The notes under the pieces were generated by a model. It saw nothing but the letters and a program-made list of their open reading frames with translations, searched no databases and was not told the origin of the DNA. Made by a program: the position numbers and the translations under genes. From NCBI RefSeq assembly GCF_017377655.1, contig NZ_JAFREL010000070.1:153913-217912 (forward strand): DNA of 64,000 nucleotides. The letters are read 5' to 3'. This document shows, in pieces, positions 7,835-19,870 of the stretch (the first letter of the stretch is position 1; every line of letters begins with the position of its first letter). This DNA is from Candidatus Enterococcus ferrettii (lineage in GTDB: Bacteria > Bacillota > Bacilli > Lactobacillales > Enterococcaceae).

Positions 7835-9238
7835 ATGAAAATCGTAGGAATTACCGCTTGTCCCACAGGAATCGCCCATACGTATATGTCAGCGGAAAAG
7901 TTAGAATTAACCGCTGTTAGTTTGGGGCATCGGGCGAAGTTTGAAACTCAAGGAGCCAAAGTTGAGAATGAATTGACAAAAGCGGAAATTGAAGACGCAG
8001 ATGCCATTATTGTTGCTGTTGATAAGAATATTGATATGTCTAGATTTGTTGGTAGAGAGGTCAAACGAGTTTCAACTGGCAGAGCCATCAAAGAGCCGGA
8101 GATAGTTATCGAAGAAGCGTTAAGCAATCAAGGAACCATACGGATCTCTTCAACGGAAAAAGTCGAAGCCAACCAACAAAAAGCCGGAATTTATAATCAC
8201 TTTATGAATGGTGTCAATTATATGCTGCCATTTGTCATTGCAGGCGGAATTATTATTGCTCTAAGTTTTGCATTTGGCATTACTGCTTCAGATCCTAAGT
8301 CAGCTGATTATAATGTGCTGGCAGGTGCGCTTTCAACTATCGGTGGAGGCGCAGCATTTGCCATGATGGTACCTGCATTAGGAGCCGGAATTGCAAGCTC
8401 GATAGCTGGAAAGCCGGGGTTTGCTCCAGGGATTGTCGCTGGTTTACTTGCAGCAAACGGTGGTTCGGGCTTTTTAGGTGGGATGATTGGTGGACTATTA
8501 GCTGGTTATGTAACTAACCTTATAGCTAACAAGGTTTCCGTTAAAAAACAGTTTGCAGCTATCTATCAACTAATTGTTGTTCCATTAGTTTCTATCCTAG
8601 TAATCGGATTAGCAATGGTATTTCTAATTGATCAGCCTATTGCTTGGGTTTTGAATGGATTGACTGCTTGGTTAAATGGACTTGGTAATACTTCTGGACT
8701 ACTGTTTGGTCTGTTAATTGGTGTTATGATGGCCGCAGACATGGGAGGTCCGATTAACAAGTCTATCTCAACCTTTTCAATTGGCCTAATGTCGGCGGGG
8801 GTTAATGCACCGATCGCTGCTTGTATGGCAGCAGGAATGACACCACCTTTAGGATTGGCCTTAGCGACGATTATATTCAAGGACAAATTTACTAAAGAAG
8901 AACGGACCTCTGGACAATCATGCTGGATATTGGGTGCTTCTTATATTACCGAAGGAGCAATTCCCTTTGCAGTAGCCGACCCTTTTCGTGTCATTCCAAG
9001 TCTTATGCTAGGCTCAGCTACGGCTGCGGGTATTTCCATGTCTGCTGGTGTAACTTCAATGGCTCCTCATGGCGGTATTTGGGTAATGCTGATTCCTAAT
9101 GTAATGAATAATCTGCCGATGTACTTTTTGGCTTTGGTGGCAGGAACAGTCGTAACTGCTTTATCAATCGGATTGTTAAAGAAAACTGTACCAATGGAAG
9201 AACCAGAAGAAAAATTAACTAACGAGGTGGAAGTGTAA
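7835..9238 (+). CDS. PTS fructose-family EIIBC component
   Basis: This 467-residue fusion begins with an EIIB domain (KIVGITACPTGIAHTYMSAE, phospho-cysteine about residue 9). A membrane EIIC domain of about nine segments follows, with the substrate-site motif PFAVADPFRVIPS. I chose the ATG at 7835, which follows GGGAGGA; the upstream in-frame extension to 7796 has no ribosome site. The last base of its TAA is the first base of the aldolase ATG (TAATG coupling). It transports and phosphorylates a ketose. Specificity is uncertain. Confidence 0.9.
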   Translation: MKIVGITACPTGIAHTYMSAEKLELTAVSLGHRAKFETQGAKVENELTKAEIEDADAIIVAVDKNIDMSRFVGREVKRVSTGRAIKEPEIVIEEALSNQGTIRISSTEKVEANQQKAGIYNHFMNGVNYMLPFVIAGGIIIALSFAFGITASDPKSADYNVLAGALSTIGGGAAFAMMVPALGAGIASSIAGKPGFAPGIVAGLLAANGGSGFLGGMIGGLLAGYVTNLIANKVSVKKQFAAIYQLIVVPLVSILVIGLAMVFLIDQPIAWVLNGLTAWLNGLGNTSGLLFGLLIGVMMAADMGGPINKSISTFSIGLMSAGVNAPIAACMAAGMTPPLGLALATIIFKDKFTKEERTSGQSCWILGASYITEGAIPFAVADPFRVIPSLMLGSATAAGISMSAGVTSMAPHGGIWVMLIPNVMNNLPMYFLALVAGTVVTALSIGLLKKTVPMEEPEEKLTNEVEV

Positions 9239-10098
9239 TGTTGTATACAATGAAGGATTTACTAGCTGTTGCCCTAGAAAATAAGTTTGCAGTACCTGCA
9301 TTTAACATTTGTAGTTACGATATGATGAAGGCGATTATGGAAGAAGCTGAGGTTCAAAATGCGCCAGTTATCTTAGAAATTCATCCTGACGAAATCGCTT
9401 ATTTAAATAATGAATTCGTAGCCGCAGTTCGAGAGTATGCACACAACAGCAGTGTTCCTGTAGTAATTCATATGGACCATGGCGGTACTATCAAGGATGT
9501 TATGCGAGCGATCCGTAATGGATACACCTCAGTGATGATTGATGCTTCAGCTCAATCATATGAGGACAACTCAGCTATAACTAAACAAGTCGTCGATTTG
9601 GCGCATAGTGTAAACGTCTCGGTAGAAGCGGAGCTTGGAACAATTGGTAACAATGGTTCAGCGGAAGGTGGTTCAGCCAATATTATTTACACTGATCCGG
9701 ATCAGGCGGAGACCTTTGTAAGAGAAACAGGAATTGACACATTGGCTGTTGCAATTGGGACGGCTCACGGACTTTACCCCAAAAATATGACACCTAAGCT
9801 GAATATTGAATTGCTTAAAGAGTTAAACAAACGAATTGAGATTCCTTTTGTTCTTCATGGTGGTTCAGGAAATCCAGATTCGGAAGTAAGTGAAGCTGTA
9901 AAATATGGAGTAGCTAAAGTAAATTTAAGTTCGGATTTAAAAAGTGTTTTCTTTGACGCTTTGCGAGAAATTCTAACAGAGAATCCTTATATGCTGGAAC
10001 CAGGAGATGTTTTCCCAGAAGCAAATGAAAAAGTAAAAGCTGTTGTACGCCATAAAATGGCCGTGCTTCAAACCATTGGCAAAGCTGATTTGTATTAA
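9238..10098 (+). CDS. class II ketose-1,6-bisphosphate aldolase
   Basis: This is a zinc-dependent aldolase of the FbaA/GatY/KbaY family that splits fructose- or tagatose-1,6-bisphosphate into DHAP and glyceraldehyde-3-phosphate. The 286-residue chain has the catalytic/zinc motif HMDHGGT (D80, H81), AEVEAELGTIG with its zinc-bound Glu region, AIGTAHGLY and the phosphate site FVLHGGSG. It is translationally coupled to EIIBC and followed by a strong terminator. The operon context favours a catabolic role for a PTS-imported ketose rather than the housekeeping glycolytic enzyme. Confidence 0.88.
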   Translation: MLYTMKDLLAVALENKFAVPAFNICSYDMMKAIMEEAEVQNAPVILEIHPDEIAYLNNEFVAAVREYAHNSSVPVVIHMDHGGTIKDVMRAIRNGYTSVMIDASAQSYEDNSAITKQVVDLAHSVNVSVEAELGTIGNNGSAEGGSANIIYTDPDQAETFVRETGIDTLAVAIGTAHGLYPKNMTPKLNIELLKELNKRIEIPFVLHGGSGNPDSEVSEAVKYGVAKVNLSSDLKSVFFDALREILTENPYMLEPGDVFPEANEKVKAVVRHKMAVLQTIGKADLY

Positions 10099-10112
10099 CG
10101 AATCTTTCTATC

Positions 10113-10154
10113 GACAACCCTTTATTTAAAATAAAAAGGGTTGTCTTTTTTTTT
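10113..10154 (+). terminator. terminator of PTS-aldolase operon
   Basis: GACAACCCTTT pairs with AAAGGGTTGTC, and nine T residues follow. Confidence 0.93.
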
Positions 10155-10204
10155 CACTTAACGCTAAAATTGAAATAACCACTATGATGAAGGAGAAATA
10201 TTCT

Positions 10205-10975
10205 ATGCTAAGTGTTATTGAAGATCGGCAGCAGCAGATTGTCAATTACTTAAAGGTGAATCAATTTGCTCGTGTGGCTGATTTGATTGAACTAGTTAAT
10301 TACAGCGAGGCTACCGTTAAGAGAGATTTGATTATGCTGGAAAAGACTGGTTTAATCCGCCGCACTCGTGGCGGAGCTATGCTCGTGGATAATAAAAAAA
10401 TTGATGTGCCATACTTGATGAAAGTGACACATCTTGATGAGGAGAATAATAAGCAGTACATTGCAAACGTTGCGGAAACATTAATCAAGGATGATATGGT
10501 TATCTTTTTAGATTCTAGCACCACATGCCTGCATCTAATTAAAAATTTAAGCAAATTTGATGGGTTACAAATTATTACTAATGGCGTACTTACTGCGGTC
10601 ATGTTAAGCGAGTTTACTTCAGCTCATGTTTCTATATTAGGCGGATCAATTGTACCTAAACGAGCAACAATCAATGGATCAAAGGCTTATAATGATAGCC
10701 TAACTTATAATGCTGATCTGGCCTTTATTGGCTGTCGCGGCTTGGATTTTGAACATGGAGTTACGGAAACGCATGAAGGTGAGGCGCAAATGAAGAAAGC
10801 CTTCCGCCGACAAGCAAATCAGTTAATAGTATTAGCAACTTCTGATAAGTTAGATCACAAATACATGTATCAGGGAATTGCTTGTCATGAGATTGATTAT
10901 CTGATTACAGATCAGCCAATAACAGGGGAAAAAATAGAGAAACTGGCTAATCATCATATAAAGTGTTTGTATTGA
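10205..10975 (+). CDS. DeoR-family transcriptional regulator
   Basis: This 256-residue protein has an N-terminal DeoR winged HTH (RQQQIVNYLKVN ... SEATVKRDLIMLEKTGLIRRTRGGA). It also has the C-terminal sugar-phosphate sensor domain of the family (FLDSSTTCLHLI, TNGV, GGSIVPKRATINGS, GCRGLDFEHGVTE). I chose the ATG at 10205, nine bases after GAAGGAG, over the ATG at 10184 upstream of that site. It probably represses the upstream PTS-aldolase operon and responds to a phosphorylated ketose. That link is inferred from position. Confidence 0.85.
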   Translation: MLSVIEDRQQQIVNYLKVNQFARVADLIELVNYSEATVKRDLIMLEKTGLIRRTRGGAMLVDNKKIDVPYLMKVTHLDEENNKQYIANVAETLIKDDMVIFLDSSTTCLHLIKNLSKFDGLQIITNGVLTAVMLSEFTSAHVSILGGSIVPKRATINGSKAYNDSLTYNADLAFIGCRGLDFEHGVTETHEGEAQMKKAFRRQANQLIVLATSDKLDHKYMYQGIACHEIDYLITDQPITGEKIEKLANHHIKCLY

Positions 10976-11074
10976 GTAATTTACTGAATAAATTAGGCGA
11001 GATCTGATTTTTTGACTAAACCAAGAATAATTCTAAATAAACAGTAGTTTTCTTTAGAAAAGTGCTGAATTCAT

Positions 11075-11103
11075 TTGAATTACATTCTCAATTAGTCTAA
11101 AAT
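11075..11103 (+). promoter_or_regulatory. promoter of suf operon
   Basis: TTGAAT at 11075-11080 and TAAAAT at 11098-11103 are 17 bases apart, 36 bases upstream of the sufC start. Confidence 0.55.
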
Positions 11104-11138
11104 ATGTGAGAACGAAAAAATATTTTGGAGGGAAATTC

Positions 11139-11909
11139 ATGTCTGTTTTAGAGATTAAAGATTTGCATGTATCCATTGAAGATAAAGAGATTTTAAAAGG
11201 CGTAAACTTAACTATGAAAACGGGAGAAATCCATGCGATTATGGGACCAAATGGAACGGGAAAATCAACCCTTTCTGCGGCGATCATGGGAAATCCCAAT
11301 TATGAAGTTACTCAAGGAGAAATCTTATTTGATGGAACCAACGTATTAGATTTAGAAGTTGATGAGCGTGCTCGATTAGGCCTGTTTTTGGCAATGCAAT
11401 ACCCAAGTGAGATTCCTGGTATTAGTAACGCAGAATTTATGCGAGCAGCTATGAACGCAGGTCGCAAAGAGGAAGACAAGATTTCAGTAATGAATTTCTT
11501 AAAAAAATTAGACGAGAAAATGGCCTTATTGAATATGCCGGAAGAAATGGCGGAGCGTTACTTGAATGAAGGATTTTCTGGTGGAGAAAAGAAACGGAAT
11601 GAAATTCTTCAATTATTGATGATTGAACCAACCTTTGCTATTTTAGATGAAATTGATTCGGGATTAGATATTGATGCCTTGAAAGTTGTCTCAAAAGGAA
11701 TTAATGCTATGCGTGGAGATAATTTCGGAGCGTTAATCATCACTCACTATCAACGTTTGTTAAATTATATTGTGCCTGATGTGGTTCATATCATGATGGA
11801 TGGACGGGTAGTCTTAACTGGTAACTCGGAATTGGCTAAACGTTTAGAATCTGAGGGTTATGCTGGTATCTCAGCTGAATTAGGTATTGATTACAAAGAA
11901 GAAGTGTAG
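11139..11909 (+). CDS. sufC: Fe-S assembly ATPase SufC
   Basis: SufC is the ABC-type ATPase of the SufBCD scaffold that builds Fe-S clusters in the cytoplasm. The 256-residue protein has Walker A (GPNGTGKSTLS), the modified signature GFSGGEKKRNE and Walker B (FAILDEIDSGLD). I chose the ATG at 11139 after GGAGGG; an in-frame GTG at 11106 lies upstream of that site. It is the first gene of a five-gene sufCDSUB operon with short spacings, the standard Firmicutes order. Confidence 0.95.
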   Translation: MSVLEIKDLHVSIEDKEILKGVNLTMKTGEIHAIMGPNGTGKSTLSAAIMGNPNYEVTQGEILFDGTNVLDLEVDERARLGLFLAMQYPSEIPGISNAEFMRAAMNAGRKEEDKISVMNFLKKLDEKMALLNMPEEMAERYLNEGFSGGEKKRNEILQLLMIEPTFAILDEIDSGLDIDALKVVSKGINAMRGDNFGALIITHYQRLLNYIVPDVVHIMMDGRVVLTGNSELAKRLESEGYAGISAELGIDYKEEV

Positions 11910-11921
11910 GAGGCAAGATAA

Positions 11922-14894
<2,973 letters not shown>

Positions 14895-14905
14895 GAGCGG
14901 GAACT

Positions 14906-16300
14906 ATGACTGTACCTGAACTGCAAGATGAGTATCAATTTGGCTTCCACGATGATGTAAAACCTGTCTTTACGACTGGGGAAGGCTTGTCTGAAGAAGT
15001 TATTCGCGAAATCTCCCGCGTTAAAGGGGAACCAGAATGGATGTTGGAGTTTCGTTTGAAATCTCTTGAAACATTCTATAAATTAAATATGCCTGATTAT
15101 GGTCCGGATTTAACTGATTTGGACTTTAACAAGATTAATTATTATATTAAATCCAGTAATAAACCGGCTCGTGACTGGGAGGATGTTCCTGAAGAGATTA
15201 AAACAACCTTTGAGCGTTTAGGTATTCCTGAAGCAGAACGTGCATATTTAGCGGGAGCTTCTGCTCAATATGAGTCAGAAGTTGTCTATCATAATATGAA
15301 GGATGAGTTTGAAAAATTAGGAATCGTTTTTACGGATACTGATTCTGCCTTGAAGGAGTATCCAGAACTATTTAAGGAATACTTTGGAACCTTAGTGCCG
15401 CCATCTGATAATAAGTTGGCAGCTCTAAACTCTGCGGCTTGGTCAGGTGGAACCTTTATCTATGTACCAAAAGGTGTTCAAACGGATATTCCAATTCAAT
15501 CATACTTCCGGATTAATGCTGCTAACACCGGGCAATTTGAGCGTACGCTGATTATTGTCGATGAAGGTGCCAGTATTAACTACGTAGAGGGCTGTACGGC
15601 CCCTACCTACTCATCAGACAGCTTGCATGCTGCTGTAGTAGAAGTGTTTGTAAAAAAGGATGGTTATTGCCGCTATACAACAATTCAAAACTGGTCTAAC
15701 AATGTTTATAGTTTGGAAACTAAACGAGGCCAAGCTCAAGAAAATGCTACAATGGAGTGGGTAGATGGTAATTTAGGTTCTAAGGTTACAATGAAGTACC
15801 CAAGTGTCTATATGAATGGTAGAGGTGCTCGTGGTACAATGCTGTCGATCGCTGTGGCTGGTAAAAACATTGTTTTGGATAATGGCGCTCGCATGATTCA
15901 TAATGCGCCAAACACGTCGAGTACAATTGTTTCTAAATCAATCGCTAAGGACGGTGGGGCAGTAGACTATCGCGGAACTGTTCGTTTTACTCGTGATAGC
16001 GAAGGGTCATTCAGCCATATTGAGTGTGATACGATTATTATGGATGATATTTCTCGTTCAGATACGATACCTTATAACGAAATTATGAATGGTAATGTTT
16101 CTCTTGAACACGAAGCAAAGGTTTCGAAGATTTCAGAAGAACAATTATATTATTTAATGAGTCGTGGTATTTCAGAGCAAGAAGCAACAGAAATGATCGT
16201 TATGGGATTTGTTGAGCCCTTTACTAAAGAGTTACCGATGGAATATGCAGTAGAATTAAACCGGTTGATCCAATTTGAAATGGAAGGCAGTGTTGGCTAA
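14906..16300 (+). CDS. sufB: Fe-S assembly scaffold subunit SufB
   Basis: SufB is the main scaffold subunit on which the cluster forms. The 464-residue chain has [18 protein letters not shown], the cysteine-containing [20 protein letters not shown], and the C-terminal [20 protein letters not shown] segment with the Cys/Glu region of cluster binding. An AGGAGCGGG site precedes the ATG. It is the last suf gene, and a terminator follows 10 bases after the stop. The conjugative element begins immediately behind that terminator. Confidence 0.96.
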   Translation: MTVPELQDEYQFGFHDDVKPVFTTGEGLSEEVIREISRVKGEPEWMLEFRLKSLETFYKLNMPDYGPDLTDLDFNKINYYIKSSNKPARDWEDVPEEIKTTFERLGIPEAERAYLAGASAQYESEVVYHNMKDEFEKLGIVFTDTDSALKEYPELFKEYFGTLVPPSDNKLAALNSAAWSGGTFIYVPKGVQTDIPIQSYFRINAANTGQFERTLIIVDEGASINYVEGCTAPTYSSDSLHAAVVEVFVKKDGYCRYTTIQNWSNNVYSLETKRGQAQENATMEWVDGNLGSKVTMKYPSVYMNGRGARGTMLSIAVAGKNIVLDNGARMIHNAPNTSSTIVSKSIAKDGGAVDYRGTVRFTRDSEGSFSHIECDTIIMDDISRSDTIPYNEIMNGNVSLEHEAKVSKISEEQLYYLMSRGISEQEATEMIVMGFVEPFTKELPMEYAVELNRLIQFEMEGSVG

Positions 16301-16310
16301 AGCCTTTTTT

Positions 16311-16357
16311 AGCACTAGAAACGTTGATTTATCAATGTTTCTAGTGCTTCTTTTTTT
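16311..16357 (+). terminator. suf operon terminator
   Basis: AGCACTAGAAAC pairs with GTTTCTAGTGCT, with an inner TTGAT/ATCAA extension, and a T-run follows. It is the last chromosomal feature before the integrated element, so the insertion leaves suf termination intact. Confidence 0.93.
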
Positions 16358-16365
16358 CGTAAAAG

Positions 16366-16391
16366 CAAACTAACTACAAAACTAACTACAA
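16366..16391 (+). repeat. left end repeat, candidate attL and integrase arm sites
   Basis: AAACTAACTACA occurs twice in tandem (16367-16378 and 16379-16390). The second copy extends to CAAAACTAACTACAA, the form found once more at the right end. The repeats begin 9 bases after the suf terminator T-run and stop just before the end of int. Confidence 0.6.
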
Positions 16392-16397
16392 CAGCGA

Positions 16398-17588
16398 TTA
16401 AAATAAATATTTCTCTTTTTCAATGAATTGTGCGAATTGATCTGCACTGCGTTCTTCACGTTCAGGATAGAAGTAGTTATAGACCTGACGAGTCATTTTA
16501 GAATCTTTATGACCAACTCGGTACATAATATCCTCTAAGTTCATATCAGCCATTGCGCAAAGAGAGACATGTGTTTTTCTAAATTCATGAAGTGTAATTC
16601 GTTTTAAGTTGTACTTAGTCGCTATGACATCATACCAGTCATTTGGCTGACCGGGGCGACAAAAAAGATTATCTTTATTAGGGAAGACTAGCTGATGCTT
16701 ATTCGTTGCTCTAATTCCCAAAACCTTAAACTCAAACTGCTGTCTAGTTCGCCATTCCTGTAACATAGCCATCGTTTCTAAATCAATTGAAATAGTCCTT
16801 TTACCGGCATTTGTTTTGGCGCTTTGACTGGCTACTTTAGTTTTTTTAGATTTTGGATCGTACTCAACTTCTGCCAATGTTTTACTGATTGTTAATTTGT
16901 TGTTATCAAAATTAATATCGTTCCATTCTAAGGCAAGTATTTCAGATTTTCTTGCACCAGTGTAGGCTAAAATACGAAAATAGGTTTCGATTTTCATATT
17001 GCCATGTTTTTTACAAGACTCCAAGAAAATAGCTAATTCTTTTGGTGTATAAACAGTCATTGTTTCTGTAGCGACTAAATGTTCATCAATTTCTTGACGT
17101 TTGATTGGTTCAGTTTTACGCATGGGATTTTCAAGAATCAATTCCTGTTGAACACCATATTGTAAAATTTGAGCAACAGCCCTGCGGAAATAATAAGCTT
17201 GCTTATAACCATCTCTTATCCAGCGACGATTGACTTGAGTACAAAATCGGACTGAAATGTCTTTAAGCATTTTATTTCCGAAGTATTCAAGTGCATGATC
17301 TTCAATCGCTCTTCTTGTTATCATGATAGTAGATGGTTTTACTTTTAAACGATATTGTTCAATAAATTCTTCATAAAGCTCTTTAAACGTAATATTACCA
17401 TTCATCTTTAACTTATTTTTATCAAAATCAAGTTGTAACTGTCGATAAGTTTGCTGGGCTTCTTTTTTTGTTTGGAAACCACTTCTAGTAGTGCGTACTT
17501 CTTCACCAAATTCCGTTTTTCCAAGGTAACATTGGAATTTCCAAAGCTTTTGATTATACTTAGTGTATTGTTTAAAAGATACTGACAT
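16398..17588 (-). CDS. int: tyrosine site-specific integrase
   Basis: This 396-residue integrase is expected to catalyse integration and excision of the ICE. It has an N-terminal arm-binding domain (KYNQKLWKFQCYLGKTEFGEEVRTTRSGFQTKKEAQ), a SAM-like core-binding domain, and a catalytic domain. The catalytic residues are Arg in TGARKSEILALEW, the H-x-x-R box in LHEFRKTHVSL, and the nucleophile Tyr in MTRQVYNYFYPE. The length and layout match phage and Tn916-type integrases. The ATG follows GGAAGG. The gene reads toward the left end and stops just inside it, as usual for such elements. Confidence 0.95.
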   Translation of the reverse strand: MSVSFKQYTKYNQKLWKFQCYLGKTEFGEEVRTTRSGFQTKKEAQQTYRQLQLDFDKNKLKMNGNITFKELYEEFIEQYRLKVKPSTIMITRRAIEDHALEYFGNKMLKDISVRFCTQVNRRWIRDGYKQAYYFRRAVAQILQYGVQQELILENPMRKTEPIKRQEIDEHLVATETMTVYTPKELAIFLESCKKHGNMKIETYFRILAYTGARKSEILALEWNDINFDNNKLTISKTLAEVEYDPKSKKTKVASQSAKTNAGKRTISIDLETMAMLQEWRTRQQFEFKVLGIRATNKHQLVFPNKDNLFCRPGQPNDWYDVIATKYNLKRITLHEFRKTHVSLCAMADMNLEDIMYRVGHKDSKMTRQVYNYFYPEREERSADQFAQFIEKEKYLF

Positions 17589-17667
17589 ATAAAATCTTCC
17601 TTCCTAATTCATTATTTGGATTAGGATATTTTGTTGTTTGTAAGATTTTAATATTCGTTTTTATTCC

Positions 17668-17874
17668 CTATTTATGTTCAGCGCTTTTTAATTGATTTAA
17701 AACGTTCTTTAAGTCTTCTAGGTCATATAAATGTTGTCTCCCGATAATAACCGCTTCTAAACCGTTTAGATGAAGCATTTTTAACGTGTCGAAACCAATA
17801 TGCAGCTCTTTCATTAAGGTTTGTTGGTTCACATATCTACCAAGAATCAAAGGTACTTTATCAGGAGTATTCAT
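17668..17874 (-). CDS. xis: small excisionase-like HTH protein
   Basis: I placed the start at 17874, after an AAAGGAAA site, giving 68 residues; the open frame extends 12 codons further. The sequence GRYVNQQTLMKELHIGFDTLKMLHLNGLEAVIIGRQHLYDLEDLKNVL has a winged-helix or MerR-like pattern, as in recombination directionality factors. Its size and place directly upstream of int match Tn916 Xis, but the sequence is not close to Tn916 Xis by eye. The function is inferred from size, fold pattern and position. Confidence 0.65.
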   Translation of the reverse strand: MNTPDKVPLILGRYVNQQTLMKELHIGFDTLKMLHLNGLEAVIIGRQHLYDLEDLKNVLNQLKSAEHK

Positions 17875-17910
17875 AGGCAATTTCCTTTCTGAGACTAATA
17901 GAATATTCAA

Positions 17911-18452
17911 AATTAATCAATAAAATTTTATTCAACCTTTCTTTCAGATATAGTATATGTTTCAAGGGATGCGAGCTAGAAGCAAATACTGTATATTGAT
18001 TATAAGACTTCCAGCTCCCATTTCCTAGAAAAATATTGATGAGTTAAAATCTTACTTCTTACAAATATCGTTTTGATTTTATAAATTGGATAAATAGAAA
18101 TATGTGTTTAAGCTTCAATATCTTAAATAGTTATCTGTAAATTTGTCTCTTTTCTTCTATCAAATTATCTTTTGTCAAAAGATATCATAGGAGTTTCACC
18201 TCTCCCCAGTTTATGGCGAGCTTTACAGAAGTATCATTATATTCTTTGCATGTCGTGGCAGTAGGTGACAAGTCTACTTTGCTTGAAAAAAATCGCTCGC
18301 AATAAAATACACGGTCATGGCGCTTTTCAAGCGTTGCTCAATACAAAGAAAACGTATTTGATAGAAGATTATTCAATTATCAAAGAACAATGTTTCTATA
18401 AGTAAATTGGAAAAAGAAGAAATAAAAGCAACATAATTCTGATTTTTTTCAA
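17911..18452. other. 542-base intergenic region between xis and the regulatory pair, no gene seen
   Basis: No convincing frame with a ribosome site is present on either strand. The stretch 18185-18360 is less AT-rich than its surroundings, with segments such as CTCTCCCCAGTTTATGGCGAGC and a small GCGCTT/AAGCG hairpin near 18318. It looks like conserved, structured non-coding DNA rather than random spacer, or an eroded gene. It may hold the xis-int promoter. Confidence 0.35.
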
Positions 18453-18490
18453 AAAAGATAGAAAAGAGACAGGCAAAGTAGCCTGTCTCT
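18453..18490 (-). terminator. terminator of HTH/sigma-like operon
   Basis: On the minus strand, AGAGACAGGC pairs with GCCTGTCTCT around a six-base loop and TTTTC follows. It sits 5 bases past the stop of the HTH gene. Confidence 0.92.
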
Positions 18491-18495
18491 CTAAT

Positions 18496-18696
18496 TTAAC
18501 CAAGGTATTTTTCTGGATCAAAATTGCGGACTATTTTTATAAAAGTTTCAGTTAAGTTTTGAAAGCAATCTTCATCCAAATAGCCTTGTCTGGATGCTTC
18601 TTTAATTAGCAAGGGCTTGAAATCTTTAAGTAACAATTCCATAGCTTGTTCATCCCCTTTTTTGGCTTGTTCAATTAGTGGTAAGAAATTTTTCAT
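18496..18696 (-). CDS. Tn916 Orf8-like helix-turn-helix protein
   Basis: This 66-residue protein matches the conjugative-transposon HTH domain (HTH_16 type): FLPLIEQAKKGDEQAMELLLKDFKPLLIKEA ... NFDPEKYLG. The pattern resembles region 1-2 of sigma factors. In Tn916 the homologue lies next to the sigma-like Orf7 and affects expression of xis-int and transfer genes. The same order is seen here, 65 bases downstream of the sigma-like gene. A GGAAGGGGGG site precedes the ATG. Confidence 0.78.
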   Translation of the reverse strand: MKNFLPLIEQAKKGDEQAMELLLKDFKPLLIKEASRQGYLDEDCFQNLTETFIKIVRNFDPEKYLG

Positions 18697-18761
18697 TATA
18701 TCCCCCCTTCCTTAATGTTAGGTGAAAGAAGGAAGGGGGAGCACGATTGTTACACCATTGA

Positions 18762-19166
18762 TTATCTTTTTAAAAATACCTCAAGTTTTTTTAATAATCT
18801 TTTTCTGAATATAGAGACTCCTTGACGGCTGATATCAAAAATTCGGGCAATTTCACTATCTGTTTTACATTGAATATATTTTTCATAAAGTAGTTTTTTT
18901 TCTTTGAAGTTTAGTTGTTCAATAGCCCTAGATAGCGCTTCGTTCTCAGCGAAACTTTCTAGATTCATAATTTCAGATTCTGAGATAAAATCAAGAGATA
19001 AATAAGATTCGGATATACTGCTTCTCATAATATCTTCTAATGAATCAGTTGGAAAGTAGGTATGAGAATATTTTTGTTTCTTTTTTAGGCAAGCACTGGC
19101 AGAATTTTTAATAGATTGCTGTACATAACTAACAAATAAATAGTTAACTTCAACTTCTGATTTCAT
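18762..19166 (-). CDS. Tn916 Orf7-like sigma-70 family regulator
   Basis: The 134-residue protein ends in a sigma region-4-like HTH: LNFKEKKLLYEKYIQCKTDSEIARIFDISRQGVSIFRKRLLKKLEVFL. The N-terminal part (VSYVQQSIKNSASACLKKKQKYSH) is like Tn916 Orf7. In Tn916 the Orf7-Orf8 pair links cargo transcription to excision and transfer. Here it lies between the ars cargo and xis-int, so the same role is plausible. Confidence 0.78.
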   Translation of the reverse strand: MKSEVEVNYLFVSYVQQSIKNSASACLKKKQKYSHTYFPTDSLEDIMRSSISESYLSLDFISESEIMNLESFAENEALSRAIEQLNFKEKKLLYEKYIQCKTDSEIARIFDISRQGVSIFRKRLLKKLEVFLKR

Positions 19167-19183
19167 GATTGAATCATCCTTTA

Positions 19184-19642
19184 CTAATTATTTAATTTAT
19201 ACTGCCAGTAACCTCGAGTCACTTTCTCGACGTTTATAGAAGAATCTGAATTCATTCTTGGTAAAATATTGTTCGTCAAATTTGAGTAGTTGATAGATAG
19301 TTGAAAATCATTAATCAATTTTTCATATATTTGTTTATTACTTAGTGGCACACCATGACTTTTAAGAAGATGAGAAATTTGTAATGCTATTTTTGAGTAA
19401 GGAAGGTAGGATTTTCCTTCTTTTTTTGCTAATAAGTACTTAGCGTTCTCAATATCTTCTTTTTTAATATGATTTTGTCTCATTGTCGAATATTCATTAT
19501 TTTCGTGAACATTCGTGTTAGTTTGACTAAGCTCATTTAATCGCTCTTTTAAGTCAAAATATTGTTCAGTTAGTTGTCGTCTTTCAGTCATAATTGCTTG
19601 CATAAGATGGTAAATGACTTTTTTTTCTTCTGAAATATTCAT
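19184..19642 (-). CDS. unrecognised ICE protein with possible HARE-like winged helix
   Basis: I do not recognise this protein. I took the second ATG (19642) because the AAAGGAG site lies between it and the first ATG at 19657; this gives 152 residues. The N-terminal third is a likely coiled coil (HLMQAIMTERRQLTEQYFDLKERLNELS). The C-terminal part, ALQISHLLKSHGVPLSNKQIYEKLINDFQLS ... VTRGYWQYKL, has the look of a HARE-type winged HTH. It lies 17 bases upstream of the sigma-like gene on the same strand, so it is probably a further regulator of the element. Confidence 0.55.
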   Translation of the reverse strand: MNISEEKKVIYHLMQAIMTERRQLTEQYFDLKERLNELSQTNTNVHENNEYSTMRQNHIKKEDIENAKYLLAKKEGKSYLPYSKIALQISHLLKSHGVPLSNKQIYEKLINDFQLSINYSNLTNNILPRMNSDSSINVEKVTRGYWQYKLNN

Positions 19643-19715
19643 GTTTTCTCCTTTCAAATTAGGTATTCAACAATAAATTGAAATACCTAATGGAAAAAGC
19701 AACAAATATTATATA

Positions 19716-19764
19716 TTGACAACACATAGATTCTCATCTATATTATACATAGATGTCCGTCTAT
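19716..19764 (+). promoter_or_regulatory. ars promoter 1 with twin ArsR-type operators
   Basis: TTGACA (19716-19721) and TATATT (19739-19744) are 17 bases apart. One operator-like inverted repeat, ATAGATTCTCATCTAT, fills the spacer (19726-19741). A second, ATAGATGTCCGTCTAT (19749-19764), lies at the start point. The operator starts are 23 bases apart. No intact regulator gene follows; an attenuator-like hairpin and then arsD come next. Confidence 0.8.
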
Positions 19765-19838
19765 ATGAAAGGGTGAGGCGTATTGAAATGAAAAGACTTA
19801 GTTGATATCAAAAAAGTATAAAAATAAACAGTAGTCTT

Positions 19839-19864
19839 AAGGGAGACAATCTCCTTATTTTTTT
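19839..19864 (+). terminator. weak terminator or attenuator before arsD1
   Basis: AAGGGAGA pairs with TCTCCTT (one bulged G) around a short loop, followed by ATTTTTTTG. It separates promoter 1 from the first arsD and could reduce read-through. Confidence 0.5.
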
Positions 19865-19870
19865 GAGCAT

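Noticed and set aside
16311..16350. Inverted repeat after sufB as a transposon end
   Set aside because: It is followed by a clean T-run and directly follows the last suf gene, and no matching inverted copy is found at the right end. It is a terminator.
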